From: Deltaproteobacteria bacterium
GTDB lineage: Bacteria; Myxococcota; JADLHZ01
Assembly: GCA_020848545.1 (NCBI GenBank)
Contig: JADLHZ010000020.1
Span: 1-64,000 of the forward strand
Reading direction: 5' to 3'
DNA: 64,000 nt
Shown here: positions 42,971 through 51,679 of the stretch, in pieces
Layout: each line of letters opens with the position of its first letter
Position numbering within the stretch: position 1 is the first letter of the stretch
Program-made: the position numbers and the translations under genes
The notes under the pieces: model-generated
Seen by the model: only the letters and a program-made list of their open reading frames with translations
The model's database searches: none
Told to the model about the DNA's origin: nothing

Positions 42971-44125
42971 CTGCTCTTGTGCGTCCTCGCCGCGTGCGAT
43001 CGCGGCTACGTCCCGCCATGCCACGTCAGCGAGCGCGGCGTTCTGCTCGAGACGGCGCCGGCGACGCTCGGCGCAGAGCCTATCTTGTTGCTCGGCGAGG
43101 ACGCCGTCTACGCGCGCTGGCCCGAGATCGTCGACGGCGTTCGCGTGTCGCACACGAGCGTCTTCGGCTTGGACGGCGCGCTGCGCGCGCACGCGGCGCT
43201 CGCGGCGGGGCCCTTCGATCTGCCGAGCGACGGCGCGTTCCTCGGCGACGGTGAAGCGCGGGTCAGCGTGGTGCGCAAAGAGATCGAGCTGCCGGAGCAA
43301 ACGGTTCCGGCGCCGGACGGCGGCACGATCACCTTCAGGCCGCGCGCGGTGCAGGATCGCTTGCAGCTCGAACGCTATGATCTCACCGGCGCGCCGCCGA
43401 TCGTCACGCCGCTGCCGCTCGTCGCGTGCGAGCAGTGCTTCGTCTCGGCGCTCGGCGTTCGTGCGATCGGCGGCGCGTTGCTCGTGCTGTGGCAGGTCTC
43501 GGGCGGCGACACGATGGCGATCGCGCGCGTCGATCTCGAGGGGCACGTGCTCGCGACGAGGAGCTTCGGCGTGCCGAGCTTCGCCGCGATCGCGCTGCAG
43601 CGTTTTCGCACGAACGCGCAGAACGACTTGGCGTTGTTGCCGGCCGCGCGTCCGGGCGGCGCGATCTCGCTGTTGCTCCTCGATCCGCAGCTCGCGGAGA
43701 TCGGCGAGGGCTTCGGCGCCGCGAGCTTCGTCGCTTGGGACGTCGCGAGCGATCGCTTGATCGAAGCAGCGCGCGACGGCGAGGGCGATCTGCGCGCGCG
43801 CATCGTCTCGCTCTTTGGGCCTTTGAGCGGCGGCGACAGTAAAGCGCAGCGCTTGTCTACTGACTTTGCGCCGCTGCACGCCGCGACGACGAAGAATCTC
43901 AGCGCGATCGTCGGCGGCGCCGACCGTGCGATCTGGTTCATCCCGATCGACTCCCAGGGCAGGAAGATCGGCGCCGACCTGATGATCGACGACGCGAGCA
44001 ATGGGGCGGCGTCGCTCTTCGGCACGATCGGCCCGGGCGCGCTCGTCGCCGACGGCGCGCGGGCGTTCGTCTACTTCCGTGCGCTTGGCGGCGTCGTCGA
44101 GCGCGTGCGCGTCGAGTGCCGATGA
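42971..44125 (+). CDS. Probable lipoprotein without a canonical start codon
   Basis: A well-coding frame runs to 44125 with the usual codon bias. Its N-terminus looks like a lipoprotein signal core (ALLLCVLAAC DRG). No ATG or GTG occurs in frame between that core and the coding region of the previous gene. Only CTG 42971 and TTG 42977 could start it, and both leave an unusually short signal. Alternatives are an extra or missing base fusing it to the upstream LPP20 gene, or translation by termination-reinitiation near the TAG at 42963. The mature 360 residues resemble repeated beta-propeller blades (AIGGALLVLWQVSGGDTMAIARVDLEG). Family unknown. Confidence 0.6.
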   Translation: MLLCVLAACDRGYVPPCHVSERGVLLETAPATLGAEPILLLGEDAVYARWPEIVDGVRVSHTSVFGLDGALRAHAALAAGPFDLPSDGAFLGDGEARVSVVRKEIELPEQTVPAPDGGTITFRPRAVQDRLQLERYDLTGAPPIVTPLPLVACEQCFVSALGVRAIGGALLVLWQVSGGDTMAIARVDLEGHVLATRSFGVPSFAAIALQRFRTNAQNDLALLPAARPGGAISLLLLDPQLAEIGEGFGAASFVAWDVASDRLIEAARDGEGDLRARIVSLFGPLSGGDSKAQRLSTDFAPLHAATTKNLSAIVGGADRAIWFIPIDSQGRKIGADLMIDDASNGAASLFGTIGPGALVADGARAFVYFRALGGVVERVRVECR

Positions 44126-45375
44126 TTTTCCTCGCGCTTCTCGTCACCGCCAGCCTCTTCGACGACACGCCGCGCGGCGAAGTCCGCTACGTGCTCGCGC
44201 TCGACCCGCTCTTTCAGATGGAGGGCGGGGTGCGCACCGCGAGCAGTGTGCAAGCAGCCGCCATGCTCTACGACGAGCTGCTCGCCGAGCGCCTGGTGTT
44301 CGACGAGTCGAAGCCGTGGAACAAGGCGCTCGCGGTGAGCGCACGCCTGCTCAAGCTCTTCGCCGTCGACTTCACGCTCGCGGCGTTCACCGCGACCTTC
44401 ATCCATGAAGTCTTCGGCCACGGGGCGCGCGGGCGAGAGAGCGGCCTGTGGCCGACGTATGCGTTCACCGTTCCTCCGCCCTGGCGCTGGTTCGTCGATC
44501 CGAAGGGGCCGCGCTACGCTGGCGTCACGAACGGCGCCTACGGCGACGACGAGGAGCTGAACCGCGCGATGCTCGTCTCGGGCATCGAAGCCGAATTCTA
44601 CACGGCCCACTGGGTGACGGCCGACGCGTTCAAGCGGCACGGATCGCTGCGCTACGGCGACGCGTTGCTCTATGTCGCCGCGAAGCTCAGCTATCTGCCG
44701 AGCCTCTTGCTCTGGGCGCGGCCGCCGCAGGAGGACACCTTCGCCAGCAACGACGTCGAGCAATACGCGGCGGCGCTCGCGGCGCGCTTCAACCTGGACG
44801 CCGGCGACGACGTGCGTCAGGTGCGCCGTATGTTGGCAATTTCATATATCGGGAACGCGCTCGATCCGATGTTCTGGATCAGCGCGTGGCACCTCGCCGT
44901 GTCCTACGCGGGCTTCGGGCAACGCGCGTTCAACTTGCCAACCTTCGCTGTGGGGTCGCTGCGTGTGCTGCCGACGACGCGCTACAACCTGACGCCCTTC
45001 GGGCCCGAGCACTACCTCGACTTCTTCGCGTTCAGCGAGCGCGTCGCGGCGAACGTCTATGTGCGTGCGGGCAGCTCCGGGCTCGCGTTCTACGGCGGGC
45101 TCGGCGGCCGCCTCTTTCGCTACGCGCCGCTCGAGTGGCTGAGCCTCGGCGCCGAGCTCGATCTTTGGCTGCAGCCGCAGACCGCGTTTCACGTGCGCAA
45201 CCTTTACGATCGGCCGCTCACCTTCGGCGTGAACTACGGCGCGTCGATCGAGATCTCGGTCTACGGGCCGATCGGGCTGCACGGCCGCATCGCCTACAAG
45301 ACGCGCGGGCACGTGATGGGGCAGCCGCTCGGCGAAGGGGTGCACGGCTATTTCGGGCTCTTCGTTCAGCCCTGA
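44122..45375 (+). CDS. Exported or membrane protein with HExxxH motif, barrel-like C-terminus
   Basis: The 417-aa protein starts MIFLALLVTASLFDDTPRG, a short signal peptide; the ATG at 44122 overlaps the previous stop (ATGA). A hydrophobic helix leads into ATFIHEVFGHGARGRES (His95, Glu96, His100), an HExxxH sequence like the zinc site of TldD proteases (HEAxGHG), but the rest is unrelated to TldD. A second part (LGIEAEFYTAHWVT, LALSYLPSLLLWARP) is helical. The C-terminal 130 residues alternate strands (VYVRAGSSGLAFYGGLGGRLFRY, LSLGAELDLWLQPQTAF, GVNYGASIEISVYGPIGLHGRIAYKTRG) and end GLFVQP, like an outer-membrane barrel. I do not recognise the family. Confidence 0.68.
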   Translation: MIFLALLVTASLFDDTPRGEVRYVLALDPLFQMEGGVRTASSVQAAAMLYDELLAERLVFDESKPWNKALAVSARLLKLFAVDFTLAAFTATFIHEVFGHGARGRESGLWPTYAFTVPPPWRWFVDPKGPRYAGVTNGAYGDDEELNRAMLVSGIEAEFYTAHWVTADAFKRHGSLRYGDALLYVAAKLSYLPSLLLWARPPQEDTFASNDVEQYAAALAARFNLDAGDDVRQVRRMLAISYIGNALDPMFWISAWHLAVSYAGFGQRAFNLPTFAVGSLRVLPTTRYNLTPFGPEHYLDFFAFSERVAANVYVRAGSSGLAFYGGLGGRLFRYAPLEWLSLGAELDLWLQPQTAFHVRNLYDRPLTFGVNYGASIEISVYGPIGLHGRIAYKTRGHVMGQPLGEGVHGYFGLFVQP

Positions 45376-45383
45376 ATCTTCGA

Positions 45384-46010
45384 TTAGGACACTAGCCACA
45401 GCTCGCGCAGCAGGAACGCGAGGCCGAGGACGACGAGCGCGCCGCCGGTGACGCGCACGATCGACTGCAATAACGGTCGGGTCAGCGAGCGCTTCCCGTG
45501 ATCCACGATCCAGACCAGGCAGGTGAACCAACTCGCGACCCCAGCCACGACCCCGAACGCGAAGGGGCCAGCGTCGAGCCGCGTGAACGGACCGAGCCCA
45601 CTCGCGTAGACGATCGCTGCGGCGGCAGACCAAGTCGAGATGAGCGTGGGGTTCAGCGCGGTCATGCCGAAGCCGAGCACCAGGTGGCGTGCGTGCACCC
45701 TCTGGCCGACGGATTGGCTCGCGGCGGGCTTCATGCGGATCAGCATCAGCCCGACGAAGGCGAGGGCGGCGCCAGCGACCGAGCGCGACGCCGGGCCCAC
45801 CCACGGAAAGCGCGCAAACAGCACGCCGACACCGAAGAACGCGAGGAACGCGTAGATCGCTTCGCCGAACGCCGCGCCGACGGCGATCGCGATCGCTTCT
45901 TTGTGGCGTTGATCGATCGCGCGGCTGAGCACGAGCGCCGACACGGGACCAGCGATGGGCACCGAGCCGACGAACGCGAGGGCGAAACCGGCGGCGAGGG
46001 CGACGAGCAT
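45384..46010 (-). CDS. LysE/RhtB-family amino-acid exporter
   Basis: The 208-aa protein has six membrane spans. The N-terminus AFVGSVPIAGPVSALVLSRAIDQRHKEAIAIAVGAAFGEAIYAFLAFFG carries the P-x-G-P...G-x-x-x-G pattern of LysE exporters, and FGMTALNPTLISTWSAA matches the second, 'NP' motif. It should export an amino acid or related metabolite across the inner membrane. It follows the MobA-like gene with an 18-base gap and may end the molybdenum-hydroxylase operon. If so, the exporter could remove a product or precursor of the oxidised substrate, which is an inference. Confidence 0.85.
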   Translation of the reverse strand: MLVALAAGFALAFVGSVPIAGPVSALVLSRAIDQRHKEAIAIAVGAAFGEAIYAFLAFFGVGVLFARFPWVGPASRSVAGAALAFVGLMLIRMKPAASQSVGQRVHARHLVLGFGMTALNPTLISTWSAAAAIVYASGLGPFTRLDAGPFAFGVVAGVASWFTCLVWIVDHGKRSLTRPLLQSIVRVTGGALVVLGLAFLLRELWLVS

Positions 46011-46028
46011 GCGAGGGGGTAAGATAAC

Positions 46029-46586
46029 TCAGCCCACGAACTTCGCCACGTCCTCCGGCGTATTCAGGTTCGTCGTGATCCGCGCGTCGTCAACGTCCAC
46101 GCGCGCCACGCCGGCGGTCGCGTGGAGCACATGATCGAGGCGATCGCGCGCAGGATCCTTCGCCATCGCGGTCCGCACGAACGCCTCTGCGAGCCAAACG
46201 GGATGCCCGCCTCGCCCCGCGTAGGTCGGCACGGCGGCCGGCGCGCCCGTCGCAAGCAACGCGGCGAACGTGCTCGGCGCCGCCACCGGCACGTCGATCG
46301 GCGACACGAAGCACGCGCGCGCGCCGATCGCCGAGAGGCCGCAGAGCAGCGACGAAAACGGTCCGCGGCTCGGATCCGGATTCACCGTGACGAGCGCTGT
46401 TGGAGCCAACGCCCGCACGCGCGCCGCGACGTCCTCGCTCGCGACCACGATCGCGACGGCGTCGATCACCGCCGAAAGCGCGCGCAGCTGAAGCGACAGC
46501 CACGCTTCGCCATGAACACGCATCAGGATCTTCGGCTCGCCCATCCGTGCTCCGGCGCCGGCTGCGAGAAAAACGATCGCGGGCAT
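46029..46586 (-). CDS. MobA-like nucleotidyltransferase (molybdenum cofactor cytidylyl/guanylyltransferase type)
   Basis: The 185-aa protein starts MPAIVFLAAGAGARMGEPKILM, the nucleotide-binding LAAGxxxRMGxxK motif of MobA/MocA enzymes, and continues VNPDPSRGPFSSLLCGL, CFVSPIDVPVAAPSTF and GRGGHPVWLAEAF. Such enzymes attach CMP or GMP to molybdopterin. In xanthine-dehydrogenase loci the CTP-dependent MocA type is usual, and this would supply the MCD form. Its ATG overlaps the xdhC stop by 1 base (TGATG). The assignment to CTP or GTP specificity is not resolved. Confidence 0.82.
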   Translation of the reverse strand: MPAIVFLAAGAGARMGEPKILMRVHGEAWLSLQLRALSAVIDAVAIVVASEDVAARVRALAPTALVTVNPDPSRGPFSSLLCGLSAIGARACFVSPIDVPVAAPSTFAALLATGAPAAVPTYAGRGGHPVWLAEAFVRTAMAKDPARDRLDHVLHATAGVARVDVDDARITTNLNTPEDVAKFVG

Positions 46587-47383
46587 CAGCGCTCGGCCGG
46601 CTGCGTGATCAACGCAGGCGCCGCCCGAGTCTGCTCGGCGAGCTCGAGGAGCTGGGCCGCGGCGCTGATCGCCACTTCCTGCGGCGCCTTTCCGGCGAGC
46701 GCGATGCCGATGGGGCAGGTGACGCGCGCGATCTCGGCCGGGCTCGCGCCGCGGAGCTCCAAGCGATGCGCGAAGCGCTTCCACTTCGTGCGACTGCCGA
46801 TGAGCCCGAGGTAGCGCAGCGGCTTGCGACACAGCGCGAAGACGATGTCCTCGTCGAGATCGTGCCGGTGCGTCATGACGATCGCGTATGCGCGCTGGGC
46901 ATCACAGCGCATCGCCGCGACGTAGCGCTCCCACGGCTCGTCGTGCGCGACGGCGCCCGGCGGCAAGTGCGCGAGCCACTCCTCCCGCTCGTCGACGACG
47001 TGCACCTTGAAGCGCGTGCCCGAGAGCACCCGCATGAGCGCCTGCGCCACGTGGCCGGCGCCGAAGACGTGCAACACGGGCGCGCTGCCGAGCACCTCGA
47101 TGAACACTTCGACGACGCCACCGCAGCACTGGCCCGCCTTCGCGCCGAGCGGGTAACGCGCCTTCGTCGACGCGCGTGTGGCGATCGCCGCGCGCGCGTC
47201 GGCGAGGACGAGCGCTTCCAAGTGGCCGCCGCCGACCGTGCCGTAGAACGCGTCATCGGTGACGATGATCTTCGCGCCGGGCTCGCGCGGCGCGGAGCCG
47301 TCGACGTGCGTAATCGTCACCAGCGCGTGCCCGACGTCCGCGCGATCCAGCTCGGCGAGCTTGTCGATCCAATTCCAGCTCAT
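46586..47383 (-). CDS. xdhC: XdhC-family molybdenum-enzyme maturation factor
   Basis: XdhC proteins bind molybdopterin and load sulfurated cofactor into the hydroxylase. The 265-aa protein shows ALVTITHVDGSAPREPGAKIIV, GTVGGGHLEA, LGAKAGQCCGGVVEVFIEV, the Rossmann-type HVFGAGHVAQAL and YLGLIGSRTKWKRF, and ends PIGIALAGKAPQEVAISAAAQLL, all typical. The CCGG segment is the conserved Cys-containing motif. It is 7 bases downstream of the FAD subunit gene and overlaps the MobA-like gene by 1 base. Confidence 0.92.
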   Translation of the reverse strand: MSWNWIDKLAELDRADVGHALVTITHVDGSAPREPGAKIIVTDDAFYGTVGGGHLEALVLADARAAIATRASTKARYPLGAKAGQCCGGVVEVFIEVLGSAPVLHVFGAGHVAQALMRVLSGTRFKVHVVDEREEWLAHLPPGAVAHDEPWERYVAAMRCDAQRAYAIVMTHRHDLDEDIVFALCRKPLRYLGLIGSRTKWKRFAHRLELRGASPAEIARVTCPIGIALAGKAPQEVAISAAAQLLELAEQTRAAPALITQPAER

Positions 47384-47390
47384 GACTCAC

Positions 47391-48245
47391 TCACGAAGCG
47401 ACGAAGCGCAGGGCCAGCTCGGCGACCAGGTTCTGCGCCACGGTCAGTCGATACTCGCGCGTCGAGCGGATGTCGTCGATGGGCGCGATGTCTTTTTGCA
47501 CCGCGTCACGGGCTTCCTTGATCGCCTGCGCGTCGATGACCCGCGTCACCAACACGGCTTCGGTGTGCTTGCAGCGCAGCGGCACGGGGCCCACGCTGCC
47601 GAGCGCGATGCGCAGATCGCTGAGCACGCCCGCCTTCACCTTCGCGCTCGCGGCCACGCACACCTTGGAGATCGCCTGCGCCTTTCGCGTTCCGACCTTG
47701 CGATAGTACGACACGCGATCGCTCGCCCGCGGAATGCGCACGCGTGTGATCAGCTCGCCCGCTTGCATCAGCGTCTGTTTGTAGCCGGTATGAAAGCCGT
47801 CGTACGCCACCCAGCGCGTGCCGGCGAGCGATCGCAGCTCGATCTCTGCTCCGGCGACGAGCAGCGCGGGCGGCGAGTCAGCGGCCGGCGACGCGTTGGC
47901 GATGTTGCCGCCGAGCGTGCCGCGGTTCTGGATCGCCAGCGCGCCGGTCTCTTTGGCCGCGGCGCAGAGGTTCGGATGCTCCTTGGCGATGACGGCGTTC
48001 ACGCGCACATCGGAGTACGTCGTCAGCGCGCCGAGCGTGATGTGCGCGTCGTCGGCGGTAATGCCGCGGAGCTCGGAGAGCCCCCACAGCGACACGTAGC
48101 GCCCAGGCGGCAACTTGCCCGACTCGAAGAGCACCATCAGATCGGTGCCGCCGGCGAAGGGCTTGTGGCCGCCGGCGCAGAGCTTCAGCGCGTCGGCCAA
48201 AGACGCCGGCGTCACGAGCTCGTACTTGCTGACGTTCGCTCTCAA
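47391..48245 (-). CDS. Molybdenum hydroxylase FAD-binding subunit
   Basis: The 284-aa protein binds FAD between the iron-sulfur and acceptor sites. Typical motifs are LVTPASLADALKLC...KPFAGGTDLMVLFESG, ALAIQNRGTLGGNIANASPAADSPPALLVAGAEIEL, SYYRKVGTRKAQAISKVCVAA and LRIALGSVGPVPLRC. A TTG at 48245 overlaps the stop of the 2Fe-2S subunit (TTGA) and gives a normal family length. Longer readings are shadows of the upstream gene. Together with its neighbours it forms a three-subunit xanthine-dehydrogenase/aldehyde-oxidase-type enzyme. Confidence 0.92.
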   Translation of the reverse strand: MRANVSKYELVTPASLADALKLCAGGHKPFAGGTDLMVLFESGKLPPGRYVSLWGLSELRGITADDAHITLGALTTYSDVRVNAVIAKEHPNLCAAAKETGALAIQNRGTLGGNIANASPAADSPPALLVAGAEIELRSLAGTRWVAYDGFHTGYKQTLMQAGELITRVRIPRASDRVSYYRKVGTRKAQAISKVCVAASAKVKAGVLSDLRIALGSVGPVPLRCKHTEAVLVTRVIDAQAIKEARDAVQKDIAPIDDIRSTREYRLTVAQNLVAELALRFVAS

Positions 48246-48703
48246 GGCTTCGCCGCCGCCTGCACCGCGTCGATGATCTTCATGTAGCCCGTACAGCGGC
48301 AGAGGTTGCCGGCGAGCGCCTCGCGCACCTCCGCCGTGTTGGGCACTCGGCCTTGGCAGCGATCGATCAAGGCTGCGCTCGCGATGATCATGCCCGGCGT
48401 GCAGATGCCGCACTGCGCGCCGCCGTGCTCGATGAACGCTTGCTGCAGCTTCTGGTGCTTCGAGTGCGCCACGCCTTCGATCGTCGTGATCTCGGCGCCC
48501 TGCACCTGCGCGAGCGGCACGAGGCAGCTGTCGACGAGCACGCCGTCGATGAGCACGCTGCACGCGCCGCACTCGCCTTCGCCGCAGCCTTCCTTCGTGC
48601 CCGTGAGCTTCGCCTCTTCGCGGATCACGTCGAGCAAGCGGGCCATCGAGTGGCCGCGCAGCGTGTGCTCTTTGCCGTTGAGGCGACACTTCACGTCGAT
48701 CAT
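48242..48703 (-). CDS. Molybdenum hydroxylase [2Fe-2S] subunit
   Basis: The 153-aa protein carries both [2Fe-2S] clusters. The plant-type site reads EGCGEGECGACSVLIDG...DSCLVPL; the second, four-Cys, site reads GGAQCGICTPGMIIASAAL and AGNLCRCTGYMKIIDAV. The start MIDVKCRLNGKEHTLRG at 48703 overlaps the stop of the large subunit by 4 bases (ATGA). It belongs to the order large subunit, 2Fe-2S, FAD, XdhC, MobA-like. Confidence 0.95.
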   Translation of the reverse strand: MIDVKCRLNGKEHTLRGHSMARLLDVIREEAKLTGTKEGCGEGECGACSVLIDGVLVDSCLVPLAQVQGAEITTIEGVAHSKHQKLQQAFIEHGGAQCGICTPGMIIASAALIDRCQGRVPNTAEVREALAGNLCRCTGYMKIIDAVQAAAKP

Positions 48704-50964
48704 TTCTTCACCAGGGCCATCAAATCCTCGGGCAAGAACGGGATCGCGCGCGGCGACACGTCGAGCGCCATCGCGATCGCGTTCAAGATCGCCGGCGCCG
48801 GCCCGTCCATCGGCAGCTCGCCGATTCCCTTCGCGCCAAAGGGCCCGTGCGGCGACGGCTGCTCGTCGAAGAGCACGCGGATCGGCGGGGCGTCGGCGCT
48901 CGTCGGCATGATGTAGTTGGTCATCTGCCCGTTCGCCATGCGGCCCTCCTTCCACACGACCTTCTCGTAGATCGCGTAGCCGATGCCTTGCGCCACGCCG
49001 CCTTCGATCTGGCCTTCGGCGAGCACTGGGTGCACCACGCGGCCGATCTCCTGCGCCGCCACGAAGTCGTCGCAGCGAATCTCGTACGTCGCCATGTCCA
49101 CGCTCACCTCGGCGACGTAGGCCGCCCATGCGTAAGTGGCGTAAGCGTCGCCCTGATACTTCTTGTCGTCCCACTCGACGTTCGCCGGCTGCTGATACTG
49201 GCTGTAGCACTTCAGCGATCCGTGCTTCGCGATGTACTTCGCACACGCCGCGGCGAAGGCGTCCGCTCCCGCGCCGTGCTTGTAGTCACCGGCGTTCACG
49301 AGCGTCTGCTCGAGCCCGATCGCCGCCGACTGCACGAGCTTGCCGACGACCATGCACGTGCGCGACGCCACCGTCGGCCCGCTGTTCGGAACATCGCGCG
49401 TATCGGGCTGCGCGACGTCGATCATGTCGTAAGGAAGCGCGAGGGTGTCGCTGACGATCTGCGCGAAGACGGTGTTCGTGCCCTGGCCGATCTCGGTGCT
49501 CGCCGCCAACACGCGGACGTGGCCGTTCGCCAACGCTTCGACGCCGACGACGCTCGCCAAGGTCTTCTCGCCGGACCCGGTGAAGCCGGCGCCGTGCATG
49601 AAGGTGGCGAAGCCGATGCCGCGCTTGACGACCGAGCTCGGGTTCATCGCCAAGAAGCGTTTCTTCTTGGCGTCGTAGTCGGCGGCGGCGAGCGCCTTGT
49701 CGAGCACCGCCGCGAGATCGACCGGCTCTCTGATCGTCTGGCTCGTCGCCGTCGTCTCACCTTGGCGAATGAAGTTCCGCTTGCGCAGCGCGACGGGATC
49801 CAGCGCCATCTTGCGCGCGACCTCGTCCAAGTGCCGCTCCAGCGCGAAGATGCTCTGCGGCGCGCCGAAGCCGCGAAACGCGCCGTGCGGCGGGGAATTC
49901 GTCGCGACCGCACGCGAATGCACGCGCACGTTCGGCGTGTGATACGGCCCGGCCGAATGGATCGTGCCGCGCGAGAGCACGACGGGCGACAACGTATTGT
50001 AGGCGCCGCCGTCGATCACGAAGTCGATGTCGAGCCCGACGAGGTCGCCGTCTTTGGTCACCGCCGACTTCACGCGCGTCTTCGACGGATGTCGCTTCGT
50101 CGTCGCCGCCATGTCTTCTTGGCGGTCGTAGATCATCTTGACGGGCTTGCCCGCTTTCATCGCCAGCAAGGCGGCGTGGCCGGCGAGCAACGTGGGGTAC
50201 TCTTCTTTGCCGCCGAAGCCGCCGCCGGTCTCCGTCTGGATCACCCGCACTTTGTCGTCGCCGAGCGCGAACAACGGCAGCAGCCCTTTGTGCACATAAT
50301 AAGGACACTGCATCGATCCCCACACGGTGACGCCGTCCTGCGCCGAGTAGGTCGCGATCATGCCGTTATTCTCAATATATAGCTGCTCTTGGGCGCCGGT
50401 CGCGTACTCCGCTTCGAAGAGGCTGACGTCTTGACGCGCGAACGCGGCGGCGACGTCGCCTTTGACGACGGTGTACTCCTTGAAGATGTTCTCATGGGGA
50501 CTGTTGTCCTGGCCCCACACGATCTGGGTCTTCGCGAGCGACTCTTCGATCGTGAGCACCGGCGGCAACGCTTCGACTTCGATCGTCACGGCGCGGCGCG
50601 CCTCTTCGAGCACGTGCTTGTCGTGGTGCGCGAGGAGCACGACGGGCTCTTCGGGATGGTTGATGACGGTGTCGGCAAGGAAGGGCTGATCGTAGGTGAT
50701 CAACGCCACGTAGTTCTTGCCCGGAATGTCCTTCGCCGTGATCACGGTGAATTCGTTCCAGCGGATCGACGGCGCGAAGTGGATCGCCTTGATCTTTCCG
50801 CGCGGCGCCGTCGAGCGCACCGTCACGCCGTGCAGCATGTCCGGAAAGACGATGTCGTCGACGTAGCGCGCCGCGCCGGTGACCTTCTGCAGGCCCTCTT
50901 TGCGCGGGATCTTCGTGCCGACGATCATCGGCGGTTCAATATCGGAAGGACGCAAGGCAATCAA
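48700..50964 (-). CDS. Molybdenum hydroxylase large, Moco-binding subunit
   Basis: The 754-aa protein holds the catalytic molybdenum centre. It shows VGTKIPRKEGLQKVTGAARYVDDI, ETGGGFGGKEEYPTLLAGHAALLAM, HGAFRGFGAPQSIFALERHLDEVA, STEIGQGTNTVFAQI and GPFGAKGIGELPMDGPAPAILNAI, with the catalytic Glu in KGIGE. HGAFRGFG excludes the carbon-monoxide-dehydrogenase active-site loops (AYRCSFR, AYRGAGR) and places it among xanthine dehydrogenases or aldehyde oxidases. The substrate cannot be told. The TTG start at 50964 is uncertain; ATG 50928 (MIVGTKIPRKEG) is an equally good family start. An A/T-rich codon cluster lies near 50370. Confidence 0.93.
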   Translation of the reverse strand: MIALRPSDIEPPMIVGTKIPRKEGLQKVTGAARYVDDIVFPDMLHGVTVRSTAPRGKIKAIHFAPSIRWNEFTVITAKDIPGKNYVALITYDQPFLADTVINHPEEPVVLLAHHDKHVLEEARRAVTIEVEALPPVLTIEESLAKTQIVWGQDNSPHENIFKEYTVVKGDVAAAFARQDVSLFEAEYATGAQEQLYIENNGMIATYSAQDGVTVWGSMQCPYYVHKGLLPLFALGDDKVRVIQTETGGGFGGKEEYPTLLAGHAALLAMKAGKPVKMIYDRQEDMAATTKRHPSKTRVKSAVTKDGDLVGLDIDFVIDGGAYNTLSPVVLSRGTIHSAGPYHTPNVRVHSRAVATNSPPHGAFRGFGAPQSIFALERHLDEVARKMALDPVALRKRNFIRQGETTATSQTIREPVDLAAVLDKALAAADYDAKKKRFLAMNPSSVVKRGIGFATFMHGAGFTGSGEKTLASVVGVEALANGHVRVLAASTEIGQGTNTVFAQIVSDTLALPYDMIDVAQPDTRDVPNSGPTVASRTCMVVGKLVQSAAIGLEQTLVNAGDYKHGAGADAFAAACAKYIAKHGSLKCYSQYQQPANVEWDDKKYQGDAYATYAWAAYVAEVSVDMATYEIRCDDFVAAQEIGRVVHPVLAEGQIEGGVAQGIGYAIYEKVVWKEGRMANGQMTNYIMPTSADAPPIRVLFDEQPSPHGPFGAKGIGELPMDGPAPAILNAIAMALDVSPRAIPFLPEDLMALVKK

Positions 50965-51094
50965 AGGTCAGTTCGCCGGGCAAGCCTCGAAGCCCGCCGT
51001 TTTTGACTCCGCGTCACCCGACTCATGCAGACATTTCGGGATCTTTTCTGGGTGACGATTGCCCGAGCCTGTTTTCGCGCGGTAGTGGGCAGCG
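50965..51094. promoter_or_regulatory. Divergent promoter region, hydroxylase operon versus Cys-rich lipoprotein
   Basis: This 130-base gap separates the start of the molybdenum hydroxylase operon (minus) from the 174-aa lipoprotein gene (plus). A GC hairpin with a T-run (around GGGCAAGCCTCGAAGCCCGCCGTTTTTG, written here in part) lies near 50978-51006. No recognisable -10/-35 pair or operator was found. Confidence 0.35.
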
Positions 51095-51619
51095 ATGGCT
51101 CGCTTTGCTGTGTCGTGCTTGGTTCTCGCCCTCCCGCTCATGTCCGCGTGCGCGGCGACGCCGGTCAACAACCTGAGCTGTGCGATCGTCGACGGCGGGG
51201 GCTGCGCGTGCTCGCGCGTCGACGGCGCCAGCAACGTGGTCGCGTGTCCGGCGAGCAAGACACCGGTGACGCTGTGCTGCCAGACAATCGACCGCTGCCA
51301 GTGCTTCGCCGCCGCGCCGAGGCGGTCCAGTTGCCGCGCCCACGACTATACGAACGGGCTCAAATGCGTTTGTGACGCGGCTCGTCTTGTGGCGAGCGAC
51401 GCCTCGACGACCGCAGTTTGCCCGAACAACGCGACCTTTGCCTGCTGTCGCTTCAACGACAAATGCGTGTGCAGCGACGGCACTCCCCTCGACTGCAAGC
51501 AGCCCTATCAGCCCGCCACCGATTGCGGCCCGGCCGTCGTGGAGCGGTCCGCCACCTGCCAAGAGCTCGGGTTTCTCGAAGAGGTCGACGCCTGCGGAGC
51601 TGTCGCTATCAAGAGGTGA
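51095..51619 (+). CDS. Cysteine-rich lipoprotein, 174 aa
   Basis: The protein starts MARFAVSCLVLALPLMSACAATP, a lipoprotein signal with lipobox SAC (Cys19). The mature part contains about eighteen Cys in a repeated layout: GGGCACSRVDG, LCCQTIDRCQCF, KCVCDAARL, FACCRFNDKCVCSDGTPLDC and SATCQELG. The CC...DxCxC unit occurs twice, suggesting two small disulfide-knotted modules. It is like the secreted Cys-rich proteins frequent in myxobacteria. It stands alone, 130 bases from the divergent hydroxylase operon and 60 bases before the fatty-acid-hydroxylase-type gene. Function unknown. Confidence 0.75.
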   Translation: MARFAVSCLVLALPLMSACAATPVNNLSCAIVDGGGCACSRVDGASNVVACPASKTPVTLCCQTIDRCQCFAAAPRRSSCRAHDYTNGLKCVCDAARLVASDASTTAVCPNNATFACCRFNDKCVCSDGTPLDCKQPYQPATDCGPAVVERSATCQELGFLEEVDACGAVAIKR

Positions 51620-51679
51620 CCCAAACCGACCCACGCGACTAGTTGCCGGATCGCGTTTCTGTGGCATAGCTCCCACCGC

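Noticed and set aside
48700-50964. Carbon monoxide dehydrogenase large subunit
   Set aside because: The active-site loop reads HGAFRGFG, not the AYRCSFR or AYRGAGR of CODH forms I and II.
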